Shown one piece after another: positions 1 through 7,559 of a stretch of 64,000 bases of DNA. Source of the stretch: Enterobacteriaceae bacterium UBA5654 (GTDB lineage Bacteria; Pseudomonadota; Gammaproteobacteria; Enterobacterales; Enterobacteriaceae). Position 1 is the first letter of the stretch; each line of letters begins with the position of its first letter. The position numbers and the translations under genes were made by a program. Location of the stretch: positions 310,001-374,000 of the forward strand of contig DIJC01000004.1 in the NCBI GenBank assembly GCA_002421005.1, read 5' to 3'. The notes below the pieces were generated by a model. It was not told where the DNA came from, did no database searches, and saw only the letters and a list, made by a program, of their open reading frames with translations.

Positions 1-133
1 TCAGCGCAATGCTGATCGACCCTTCTTTACTTTGCAGATGACGAACAATCGCGGCGGTGATATCCGCCGCCAGCGCGGATTTTTGTTCATCGGTCAGCTC
101 ACGGGGAAAACATTTAATATCAACGTGCGGCAT
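1..133 (-). CDS. pptA: 4-oxalocrotonate tautomerase family protein PptA, partial (N-terminal 44 residues)
   Basis: The fragment begins MPHVDIKCFPREL, so Pro2 becomes the N-terminal catalytic proline after Met removal, as in the tautomerase superfamily. It matches my recollection of E. coli PptA (YdcE) almost residue for residue (DIKCFPREL, LAADIT, SISIAL). The rest of the gene lies left of the window; the family is about 77 residues. The family ketonises 2-hydroxymuconate-like enols; the physiological substrate of PptA is unclear. A GGAG ribosome site precedes the ATG. It lies 60 bp downstream of the LacI-family gene on the same strand, so read-through is possible. Confidence 0.9.
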   Translation of the reverse strand, partial: MPHVDIKCFPRELTDEQKSALAADITAAIVRHLQSKEGSISIAL

Positions 134-193
134 AGTGTGCTCCAGAGTGATTGAAATGAAACCTTAGCATAGCCAGCAGCCAGGCATTTACCA

Positions 194-1198
194 TTACGCC
201 GACTCGCGCTCAATTAACTGAAAGCCAATATCGACAATGCTTTCCGCTACCGGATGGTCCTCAATACGATCTGCCAGCAGCGTCGCCGCCTGGCAACCAA
301 TCGCCCGTCGGTCCACGCTGACTGTGGTGATTGACGGTCGGTTGCTGGCGGCAAAATCCAGATCGCCAAAGCCCATCACCGCCAGATCCTCATTGATGCG
401 CATTCCCCGGCTTTCAGCTTCCATAATAGCCCCCTGCGCGAGGGTATCCGAGCTGCAAACAATCACGTCATATTCGCCCTGCGCCAGCAGCGCCGTCAGA
501 CCGCTGCGCCCCAGCGCCAGCGAGGCGGGAAGCGGGACATCAACCTGTGCAGGCTCGCCGATACCATAGCGGTTCAGCACATCGCACAGTCCATGGCGGC
601 GCTGTTCCGCGCGGCGGTCGGCGGTCCAGAGTAATCCGGGGCGACGATAGCCTTTGCGGTACAGGTATTCCCCGGTTGCCGCGCCGATCTTCTCGTGGGA
701 AAACCCCACCAGCATATCCAGTGGCGTGGGCGTTAAATCCCAGATTTCGACCACCGGGATCGCCGCATTAAGAATAATTTTCTTCAGTTCCGGCGAGTGA
801 TGAATACCGGTCAGCACCACCCCATCCGGGCGGCGGGAGAGCAGCGTTGAAACCAGTTCAGATTCGTTGTGCTGGGTGTATCCGGCCACACACAGCAGCA
901 TATGATAACCGCGCAGGGCAAGGGTATCGCTCAGGGTCTGAATGGTATCGACGAACATATTGTTATTAATTTGCGGAACCACCACCGCAATCAGCCGACT
1001 GCGCCGCGAGGCCAGCCCTCCCGCCAGGGCATTGGGAATGTACCCCGTTACCCGCACCGCCTGGAGCACCTTCTCGACCGTTTTCGGACGCACCAGGCCG
1101 GGCGTATTCAGCGCGCGGCTGACCGTCATTGAGGAAAGGCCAGCAGTACGAGCCACATCCTCAAGCGTGGGTGCGCGCGTCGGTTTCACACTTTTCAC
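194..1198 (-). CDS. LacI/GalR-family repressor, probable regulator of the divergent galactarate/talarate genes
   Basis: This 334-residue protein has an N-terminal LacI helix-turn-helix (TLEDVARTAGLSSMTVSRALN, about residues 11-31) with a hinge helix ending near residue 60. A periplasmic-binding-protein-like effector domain follows and ends with the usual conserved block GFGDLDFAASNRPSITTV. It resembles GntR-type (gluconate repressor) members. The start is GTG at 1198, preceded by AAAGGG at 7 bp; there is no better in-frame ATG. It is divergent from the dehydratase gene, and two near-identical LacI-type palindromes lie between them, which supports local repression relieved by a sugar-acid ligand. 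The ligand identity is inference. Confidence 0.88.
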   Translation of the reverse strand: MKSVKPTRAPTLEDVARTAGLSSMTVSRALNTPGLVRPKTVEKVLQAVRVTGYIPNALAGGLASRRSRLIAVVVPQINNNMFVDTIQTLSDTLALRGYHMLLCVAGYTQHNESELVSTLLSRRPDGVVLTGIHHSPELKKIILNAAIPVVEIWDLTPTPLDMLVGFSHEKIGAATGEYLYRKGYRRPGLLWTADRRAEQRRHGLCDVLNRYGIGEPAQVDVPLPASLALGRSGLTALLAQGEYDVIVCSSDTLAQGAIMEAESRGMRINEDLAVMGFGDLDFAASNRPSITTVSVDRRAIGCQAATLLADRIEDHPVAESIVDIGFQLIERESA

Positions 1199-1322
1199 GA
1201 CAAAGCCCTTTCACAGATTATTCTTTTATTCAGCGCATTATTGATGATGCACCGTCCCATTACCAGACACCGACCGTTTTCAGGCATAAAATCAACACGT
1301 TAACTTCTCTGAAAACCTGGTG

Positions 1323-1340
1323 AATGTTATCGCTATCATT
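1323..1340. promoter_or_regulatory. LacI-family operator candidate O1
   Basis: AATGTTATCGCTATCATT is an imperfect palindrome centred on CG, the usual LacI/GalR-family operator layout. It is identical at 15 of 18 positions to the second site at 1476-1493. The 153-bp separation would permit looping across the divergent promoters. Confidence 0.6.
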
Positions 1341-1475
1341 GATGGTTGGGCATTATACCAAAGAGAGTTGGATCGTGACCTGCTCTGCAAAATTACGTCG
1401 GTTTTCACCGCTAATTGTGATCGACTGTCCATAAATGCAGCGCGCCAGTAGTCATTTTTACGGGCTGGATATACA

Positions 1476-1493
1476 AATGTTAGCGCAAACATT
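1476..1493. promoter_or_regulatory. LacI-family operator candidate O2
   Basis: AATGTTAGCGCAAACATT contains TGTTAGCGCAAACA, which is one base from a perfect LacI/GalR-type palindrome. It sits immediately upstream of the dehydratase ribosome-binding site, where bound repressor would block transcription. The whole 317-bp intergenic region 1199-1515 holds these two sites; no gene is seen in it. Confidence 0.65.
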
Positions 1494-1515
1494 TTAATTC
1501 ACCCAGGAGAAAAAA

Positions 1516-2712
1516 ATGACCCTAAGCGCCAACTCTGATGCCGTCTCCTACGCTCATGTTAGCGGTGTAAAAACTGCTGCTGAAACCGGCGACCGTATTG
1601 AATGGGTAAAACTGTCCCTCGCCTTCCTGCCGCTGGCGACCCCGGTCAGCGATGCGAAAGTCCTCACCGGACGGCAGAAACCACTGACCGAAGTAGCGAT
1701 CATCATCGCTGAAATCCGCAGCCGCGACGGCTTTGAAGGCGTTGGTTTCAGCTATTCCAAACGCGCGGGTGGCCAGGGGATCTACGCCCATGCCAAAGAA
1801 ATCGCCGATAACCTGCTGGGAGAAGATCCGAACGATATTGATAAAATCTACAGCAAGCTGCTGTGGGCGGGCGCGTCGGTGGGCCGCAGCGGTATGGCGG
1901 TGCAGGCCATCTCCCCTCTCGACATCGCGCTGTGGGACATGAAAGCGAAACGCGCGGGCCTGCCGCTGGCAAAACTGCTTGGTTCACACCGCGACTCGGT
2001 GCAGTGCTACAACACCTCCGGCGGATTTCTGCACACCCCGCTGGATCAGGTGCTGAAGAATGTGGTCATCTCCCAGGAAAACGGCATCGGCGGCATCAAG
2101 CTGAAGGTCGGCCAGCCAAACACCGCCGAAGATATCCGTCGTCTGACCGCCGTGCGTAAAGAACTGGGCGATGATTTCCCGCTGATGGTGGATGCCAACC
2201 AGCAATGGGACCGCGAAACGGCGATCCGCATGGGGCGCAAAATGGAACAGTTCAACCTGATCTGGATTGAAGAGCCGCTTGACGCCTATGACGTGGAAGG
2301 CCACGCCCAGCTCGCCGCCGCGCTGGATACGCCAATTGCTACCGGCGAAATGCTCACCAGCTTCCGCGAGCATGAACAGCTGATCCTCGGCAACGCCAGC
2401 GACTACGTGCAGCCGGATGCGCCGCGCGTCGGCGGGATCTCCCCATTCCTGAAAATTATGGATCTGGCCGCCAAACACGGGCGCAAGCTGGCTCCGCACT
2501 TCGCGATGGAAGTTCATTTGCATCTTTCCGCCGCCTACCCACTGGAGCCGTGGCTGGAGCATTTCGAATGGCTGAATCCACTGTTCAACGAGCAACTGGA
2601 ACTGCGCGACGGGAGGATGTGGATCTCTGAACGCCACGGCCTCGGCTTTACGATCAGTGAACAGGCCCGCCGCTGGACGCAGCTCACCTGTGAATTCGGC
2701 AAACGTCCCTGA
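1516..2712 (+). CDS. L-talarate/galactarate dehydratase (enolase superfamily)
   Basis: The 398-residue protein is nearly identical along its length to the Salmonella talarate/galactarate dehydratase as I remember it. It dehydrates, and epimerises, galactarate and L-talarate to a keto-deoxy sugar acid. Visible catalytic positions match that enzyme's numbering: K195 and K197 in IKLKVGQ, D226 and N228 in DANQQW, metal ligands E252 (IEEPL) and E278 (TGEML), D301, and H328 (APHFAM). An AGGAG site lies just upstream of the ATG. It is followed 77 bp later by a sugar-acid transporter, presumably in one operon controlled by the divergent LacI regulator. Confidence 0.94.
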   Translation: MTLSANSDAVSYAHVSGVKTAAETGDRIEWVKLSLAFLPLATPVSDAKVLTGRQKPLTEVAIIIAEIRSRDGFEGVGFSYSKRAGGQGIYAHAKEIADNLLGEDPNDIDKIYSKLLWAGASVGRSGMAVQAISPLDIALWDMKAKRAGLPLAKLLGSHRDSVQCYNTSGGFLHTPLDQVLKNVVISQENGIGGIKLKVGQPNTAEDIRRLTAVRKELGDDFPLMVDANQQWDRETAIRMGRKMEQFNLIWIEEPLDAYDVEGHAQLAAALDTPIATGEMLTSFREHEQLILGNASDYVQPDAPRVGGISPFLKIMDLAAKHGRKLAPHFAMEVHLHLSAAYPLEPWLEHFEWLNPLFNEQLELRDGRMWISERHGLGFTISEQARRWTQLTCEFGKRP

Positions 2713-2789
2713 TACTCCCGGCGGGAGGCAACCTCCCGCCCTTACACTACCCTACAGCATAAGAATTCAACCCTGTTAAGGAGTTGGCA

Positions 2790-4100
2790 ATGACGACCCT
2801 GATAAAACGCACCCGAGTGCGTTACGGCATTCTTATTTTTTTATTTCTGGCTACCGTATTTAATTACGCCGACCGCGCGACGCTCTCTGTCGTCGCGCCG
2901 ATTATGAGTAAAGAATTAGGCTTCGACGCAGAAGATTTAGGACTGGCTTTTTCGGTATTTGGTATTTCCTACGTCATCATGCAAATACCCGGCGGCTGGC
3001 TGCTGGATAAATACGGTTCACGGATGGTCTACGGCATTGCACTCATTGCCTGGTCACTGATCACCATGTTCCAGGGCACGATTTATCTGTTTGCCAGCCC
3101 GCTGATTGTACTGGTGATTTTGCGCCTGATGATGGGAGCCATCGAAGCTCCGGCGTTTCCGGCGAACAGTCGCCTGAGCGTGCAGTGGTTTCCGAATAAA
3201 GAGCGCGGCTTTGTCACGTCGGTTTATCAGGCAGCGCAGTATATTTCGCTCGGTATTATTACGCCGCTGATGACTATTATTCTGCATAACCTGAGCTGGC
3301 ACTATGTGTTTTATTATATTGGCGCTATCGGCGTGGTGCTGGGGATATTCTGGCTGATTAAAGTGCGCGATCCCCTGAATCACCCGAAAATTAACCAGCA
3401 GGAGATGGATTATATTCGCGCAGGCGGCGGTGAGCCGGAACTGGGCACCAAAAAAGACCAGCCCAAACTGACCCTCGCGCAAATCAAAAGCGTTTGCGTC
3501 AACCGGATGATGATCGGCGTGTATATCGGCCAGTTCTGTGTCACCTCTATTACCTGGTTTTTCCTGACCTGGTTTCCCACCTATTTGTATGAAGCCAAAG
3601 GGATGTCGATCCTCAAGGTGGGCTTTGTCGCCAGTATTCCGGCTATCGCCGGGTTTATCGGCGGGCTGCTGGGCGGCGTCTTCTCCGACTGGCTGCTACG
3701 ACGTGGCTACAGCCTGACCACCGCCCGCAAATTCCCGGTGATCTGCGGAATGCTGCTTTCCTGCGTGATTGTTCTCGCCAATTACACCTCGTCAGAAGTG
3801 GTGGTGATTGGCGCAATGAGCCTCGCGTTTTTTGCGAAAGGCTTTGGCAATCTTGGCTGGTGCGTGCTGAGCGATACCTCGCCAAAAGAAGTGCTCGGCA
3901 TTGCGGGCGGCGTGTTCAACATGTGCGGAAATATGGCGAGCATCATCACACCACTGGTGATTGGGGTGATTATCGCCAACACCCATTCGTTTGATTACGC
4001 CATTTTGTACGTGGGTTCAATGGGGCTGATCGGGTTGTTCTCCTACCTGTTTATTGTCGGTCCGTTAGATCGTATTACGCTGACGCCATCGGCGGCATGA
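2790..4100 (+). CDS. MFS sugar-acid (hexarate) transporter, GarP/GudP-like
   Basis: This 436-residue, 12-helix major-facilitator protein belongs to the anion:cation symporter group. The motif FNYADRATLSV after helix 1 and the GGWLLDKYGSR signature between helices 2 and 3 resemble GudP/GarP. The ATG at 2790 is chosen because AAGGAG at 2778-2783 is 6 bp upstream; an in-frame TTG at 2784 abuts the ribosome site and is unlikely. It probably imports galactarate or talarate by proton symport to feed the dehydratase upstream. The exact substrate is inferred from context. Confidence 0.85.
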   Translation: MTTLIKRTRVRYGILIFLFLATVFNYADRATLSVVAPIMSKELGFDAEDLGLAFSVFGISYVIMQIPGGWLLDKYGSRMVYGIALIAWSLITMFQGTIYLFASPLIVLVILRLMMGAIEAPAFPANSRLSVQWFPNKERGFVTSVYQAAQYISLGIITPLMTIILHNLSWHYVFYYIGAIGVVLGIFWLIKVRDPLNHPKINQQEMDYIRAGGGEPELGTKKDQPKLTLAQIKSVCVNRMMIGVYIGQFCVTSITWFFLTWFPTYLYEAKGMSILKVGFVASIPAIAGFIGGLLGGVFSDWLLRRGYSLTTARKFPVICGMLLSCVIVLANYTSSEVVVIGAMSLAFFAKGFGNLGWCVLSDTSPKEVLGIAGGVFNMCGNMASIITPLVIGVIIANTHSFDYAILYVGSMGLIGLFSYLFIVGPLDRITLTPSAA

Positions 4101-4123
4101 TCCTGATATGGCGGACTTTCGCC

Positions 4124-4165
4124 ACGCTGTTCCGAAACCGTACTCCTTCGGAACAGCGTTTTTTT
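4124..4165 (+). terminator. Rho-independent terminator of the dehydratase-transporter operon
   Basis: A perfect 13-bp stem (ACGCTGTTCCGAA paired with TTCGGAACAGCGT, loop ACCGTACTCC) is followed by an uninterrupted T tract. It lies 23 bp after the transporter stop and runs up to the end of the convergent M20 gene. Confidence 0.92.
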
Positions 4166-5285
4166 ACGCCTGCTGTAAGGCACGTTCTGCCAGCCCGGCG
4201 AAATAGTGCGCGGCGGGGGCGATTAACGCTTCGTCCGGGTCGAACGCCGGATGGTGCAGGCCAAATTCACTGGCGCTGCCAATGCTGACGAACGCGCCGG
4301 GAATATGCTGGAGATAAACGGCGAAGTCTTCACCGCCCATATGCAGTTCGGCATGTTCAGTCTGATAACCGGCACGCTGCGCTTCTTCAAAGGCGAAGGC
4401 GGCCCAGCGCTCATCGTTGACCAGCGCCGTCGGCCCGGCGTACCAGGTAACGTCGATTTGTGCGCCAAAGGCCTGGGCAAATCCGGCGGCGATTTCACTG
4501 ACCCGTTTTTTAACGCGCTGCTGAACCGCCACCTGATGGGTGCGCAGGGTGCCTTCCAGCTCGACGCTTTCCGGTAGCACGTTCCAGGTATTGCCGCCCT
4601 GAATGCGTGTCACGCTGAGCACCACCGAATCCAGCGAATTCACCTCGCGACTGGCGACGCTTTGCAGGGCGGTCACTAACTGGCTGGCGAGCAGGATCGC
4701 ATCGCGGCCTTCGTGCGGCCTGGCGGCGTGCGCGCCCTTTCCGGTGACGCGGATGACAAAACGATCCACGTTGGCATAAAACGCCCCGCCACGGGTGGCG
4801 AAATGCCCCACCGGCCGCCCCGGCTCGTTATGCATCCCAAAAATGGCAGAAACGCCGTCCAGCACGCCAGCGCGGATCAGCGCTTTCGCGCCGCCGAAAT
4901 TCTCTTCCGCTGGCTGAAATAAAATCCGTACCCGGCCAGGCAACTGCTGTTCTCTTTCCTTCAGCAGCAGCGCCGCACCGAGCATGACGCTACTGTGAAC
5001 GTCATGACCGCAGGCATGCATCACTCCCGCATTGCGCGAGCGAAACGGCAGCCTGGTGGCTTCTTCAATCGGCAGGGCATCGATATCCGCCCGCAGCGCT
5101 ATCACCTTCTCCCCCGCGCCAATTTCCGCTACCACCCCGGTTTTCAGATCGTAGGGCAGCAGGCGAATATGCCCGCTTTGCAACCAGTCACGCAGGCGGC
5201 CGGTGGTCGCCACCTCTTCCAGCGACAGCTCCGGGTACTGATGCAACTCGCGCCGCCAGTCGATTAACTGCTGGGCGAAACTCAT
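4164..5285 (-). CDS. M20-family aminoacylase/amidohydrolase
   Basis: This 373-residue M20D metallopeptidase-like protein resembles hippurate hydrolase and N-acyl-amino-acid deacetylases. Motifs in order: ALRADIDALP, MHACGHDVHSSVMLGAA (metal ligands), FQPAEENFGGA (catalytic and bridging Glu), GMHNEPG, the lid domain from about residue 175 to 285, and a C-terminal MGGEDFAVYL with a late HHPAFD. It probably cleaves an N-acyl amino acid or similar amide in the cytoplasm. The start overlaps, as ATGA, the stop of a 38-codon remnant of a flavin monooxygenase, so translation may be coupled to it. The substrate cannot be told from sequence. Confidence 0.85.
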   Translation of the reverse strand: MSFAQQLIDWRRELHQYPELSLEEVATTGRLRDWLQSGHIRLLPYDLKTGVVAEIGAGEKVIALRADIDALPIEEATRLPFRSRNAGVMHACGHDVHSSVMLGAALLLKEREQQLPGRVRILFQPAEENFGGAKALIRAGVLDGVSAIFGMHNEPGRPVGHFATRGGAFYANVDRFVIRVTGKGAHAARPHEGRDAILLASQLVTALQSVASREVNSLDSVVLSVTRIQGGNTWNVLPESVELEGTLRTHQVAVQQRVKKRVSEIAAGFAQAFGAQIDVTWYAGPTALVNDERWAAFAFEEAQRAGYQTEHAELHMGGEDFAVYLQHIPGAFVSIGSASEFGLHHPAFDPDEALIAPAAHYFAGLAERALQQA

Positions 5286-5398
5286 GGCAGTACCTCCCCG
5301 ACGTTTTGCGCCGGTGTTAACGTTTTTGCCAGCGCCTGGATGACGGTTTCACCGTCCGTAATCGGGTTTTTATCCAGCATACTGAGTCGCCAGGACAT
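5282..5398 (-). pseudogene. N-terminal remnant of an LLM-class (luciferase-like) flavin-dependent monooxygenase
   Basis: The 38-codon frame reads MSWRLSMLDKNPITDGE and continues with VIQALAKTLTPAQ. This is the characteristic first beta strand and helix of MsnO8-type luciferase-like monooxygenases, which normally run about 330 residues and continue into a YHRFWVAEHH-like motif. Here it ends NVGEVLP and stops, overlapping the ATG of the M20 amidohydrolase by 4 bp. I read it as an internal-deletion scar. The retained start may now act as a leader cistron for the amidohydrolase. The assignment rests on about 30 recognisable residues. Confidence 0.6.
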
Positions 5399-5853
5399 GT
5401 TGCACTCTCATTTTTATTAACATCTCTGCATTATTAAAAACCTGCCGGGCATTTGAGAAACAATTTATTTACATTTGCACTGCTGAAAATTGAATATGCG
5501 CGCCCGCCGTTTCGCTGTTCCAAAGGTTAAGCCACGCTTAAATGAGGTGTCGGATGCGCTAAATCCCCGGCCATCAGAATTCACCAGCAATTGCGCTATG
5601 GAAAATAAATCACAGCGTGGATTTTATTTAAGTCACGACAAGACCCCGCCTGTGGGGTTATTTTTTTGACTGTGTGACCCTGTAATGACAATGCGGCAGT
5701 TAAGCGACAGAAAATATTTAGCACTACCTCTTTCCGCCCCGCCGGGTTTAGTAGAGAATGCAGCCGTTGAAGAATATATCTTTATAAAAACGACGCCCTC
5801 ACCAGGAACGGGCGCATTACCCCTTTCTGTTTTTATTCATCAGGGAATTATCA
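5399..5853. other. 455-bp AT-rich intergenic region with an orphan terminator
   Basis: No convincing protein gene is seen. The region separates the divergent M20 cluster from the aer-like gene and must hold both promoters. It contains a terminator-like hairpin at 5643-5667 reading rightward with no gene ahead of it, so a small transcript in 5403-5642 is possible. I did not find a good sigma28 -10 (GCCGATAA) for the aer-like gene. Confidence 0.5.
5643..5667 (+). terminator. Orphan terminator-like hairpin
   Basis: ACCCC GCCTGT GGGGT forms a short GC stem followed by TA and seven T residues. It lies in a gene-free stretch about 190 bp upstream of the aer-like gene on the same strand. It could end an unannotated small RNA or be a relic. 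Confidence 0.5.
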
Positions 5854-7389
5854 ATGAAGAGTAACACTCCTGTTACACAAAATGAGTATTTACTCAATGC
5901 CGACGCGACATTAATGTCGACGACGGATATACACAGCCATATTACTTACGCCAACTCAGCGTTTATTCAGGCCAGTGGCTTTCGTGATGCCCAGCTTATC
6001 GGCGAGCCGCATAATCTGATCCGCCATCCTGACATGCCCCCCGCCGCCTTTGCCGATATGTGGTTTACCATTCAGCAAGGGGAAAGCTGGACCGGGCTGG
6101 TTAAAAATCGCCGCCAGAACGGGGATCATTACTGGGTTCGCGCAAATGTTACGCCAGTATGGCATGACGATCGGTTACGCGGTTATATCTCGGTGCGCAA
6201 TGTTCCCACCCGTGAGGAAATAAACGCCAGCGATGCGCTTTACCAGCAGATCAATCGCCAGCGTTTAACCGGCTTTCGTTTTTATAAAGGCGTGCTGGTC
6301 CGCCGTGGTCTGTTTTCTTTTTTATCGTTATTTAAAAAACTCAGCGTGGCGAGCCGGATTAATGTCTCCCTGCTTGCGGCGGCTATTCTGGCATTAGCGG
6401 TGATCAATAGTTCCTTAAATAACGCAGGCCAGTCCGCACTTATCATGTTGCTTTTTATTTTACTGGCTATTTATCTTAAGTATCAGCTGAGTCAGCCACT
6501 TAAGAAAATCGTTAACCAGATGCAGAAAATCGTCTCCGGGCGCAAAACCGACTATTTCCATTTTGACCGGGTGGATGAAATAGGCATGATGATGCGGCTG
6601 GTGAATCAGTCGGGATTAAATCTTAATTCGCTGGTGGATGACGTCAGCACGCAAATCGCCGGGATTGGACAAATCAGCCAGCGGGTCAGCGACCAGGGCG
6701 TGGCGCTGCATCGCCGCTCGGAAGAAACCGCCGCCGATTTGCAGCAGACGGCGGCGGCAGTCGAGGAAATTGCCAGCGCCGTCGAGCAAACCGCAGAAAC
6801 CGCCCGTGAAACCATGACCATGGCCGAAAACACCAGCGCCAGCGCCACCGAAAGCGGCAGCATCATGAAACGCACCCTGGAGATGATGCATACCATCTCG
6901 CACGATCACGTGCAAATCGTCGATATTATTGCGGTCATCGACAGCATCGCTTTCCAGACCAACATTCTGGCGCTCAACGCAGCGGTTGAAGCGGCCAGAG
7001 CGGGCACCTCCGGGCGCGGTTTTGCGGTGGTGGCCGCCGAGGTAAGGCATCTGGCGCAGCATTCCGCCACCGCCGCCAAAGAAATCAAAACGCTGATCGA
7101 GAAAAACGTCGCCAACGTTCACAGCGGCGTGGATATGGTGGCGCGAACCGAAACGCATCTGCGGGCGATGATCGACAACGTGCTGCAAATGGCTTCGCGG
7201 ATCACCGAAATGGGCCACGCCACCCAGGAGCAAATGCTGGCGCTGAATCTGATCAACGAATCCCTCTCCCGCATCGGCATTATGACCCAGGATAATGCGG
7301 TGATGGTGGGCCGGGCCAGCGAAGCGGCGGAGGAGCTGACCACCCGCACGTCGCGCCTGCACCAGGCGATTCAGGTCTTCGGCGGTTAG
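5854..7389 (+). CDS. Aer-like aerotaxis/redox chemoreceptor with PAS domain
   Basis: The 511-residue protein has the Aer architecture. An N-terminal cytoplasmic PAS domain (about 10-120) carries the FAD-pocket signatures PHNLIRHPDMPPAAFADMW and NRRQNGDHYWVRANV. A hydrophobic hairpin anchor lies at about 170-210 with no periplasmic domain, then HAMP-like and signalling domains with the receptor hairpin tip IDSIAFQTNILALNAAVEAA near residue 365. It has no C-terminal docking pentapeptide. Aer senses cell redox through FAD and steers motility. The N-terminal half matches E. coli Aer well but the middle diverges, so it may be a second Aer paralog rather than the ortholog. Confidence 0.85.
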   Translation: MKSNTPVTQNEYLLNADATLMSTTDIHSHITYANSAFIQASGFRDAQLIGEPHNLIRHPDMPPAAFADMWFTIQQGESWTGLVKNRRQNGDHYWVRANVTPVWHDDRLRGYISVRNVPTREEINASDALYQQINRQRLTGFRFYKGVLVRRGLFSFLSLFKKLSVASRINVSLLAAAILALAVINSSLNNAGQSALIMLLFILLAIYLKYQLSQPLKKIVNQMQKIVSGRKTDYFHFDRVDEIGMMMRLVNQSGLNLNSLVDDVSTQIAGIGQISQRVSDQGVALHRRSEETAADLQQTAAAVEEIASAVEQTAETARETMTMAENTSASATESGSIMKRTLEMMHTISHDHVQIVDIIAVIDSIAFQTNILALNAAVEAARAGTSGRGFAVVAAEVRHLAQHSATAAKEIKTLIEKNVANVHSGVDMVARTETHLRAMIDNVLQMASRITEMGHATQEQMLALNLINESLSRIGIMTQDNAVMVGRASEAAEELTTRTSRLHQAIQVFGG

Positions 7390-7480
7390 TCATTCATCCG
7401 CACTTTACGCTCTTGCCAGGATGAGTGTAGGATGCTTCGCCATGTCAGATTTTATCTCTTCTTCAGAACAATGAGAAAAG

Positions 7481-7510
7481 CCTGACGGCATGTCGTCAGG
7501 CCAGGTTTTT
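7481..7510 (+). terminator. Probable terminator after the aer-like gene
   Basis: The stem GCCTGACG/CGTCAGGC around a GCATGT loop is followed after four bases by five T residues. It lies about 90 bp past the receptor stop and 50 bp before ansP. The gap between stem and T run makes it weaker than the others. Confidence 0.45.
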
Positions 7511-7559
7511 ACCTCGCGGGCGACATCAGCACATTCAGACAGGTAAAACAGGAAAATGC

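Noticed and set aside
6616..7362. A 248-codon minus-strand frame opposite the aer-like gene
   Set aside because: Its His/Gly/Asp-rich composition is that of an antisense shadow of a GC-rich coding region; the plus-strand receptor is certain.
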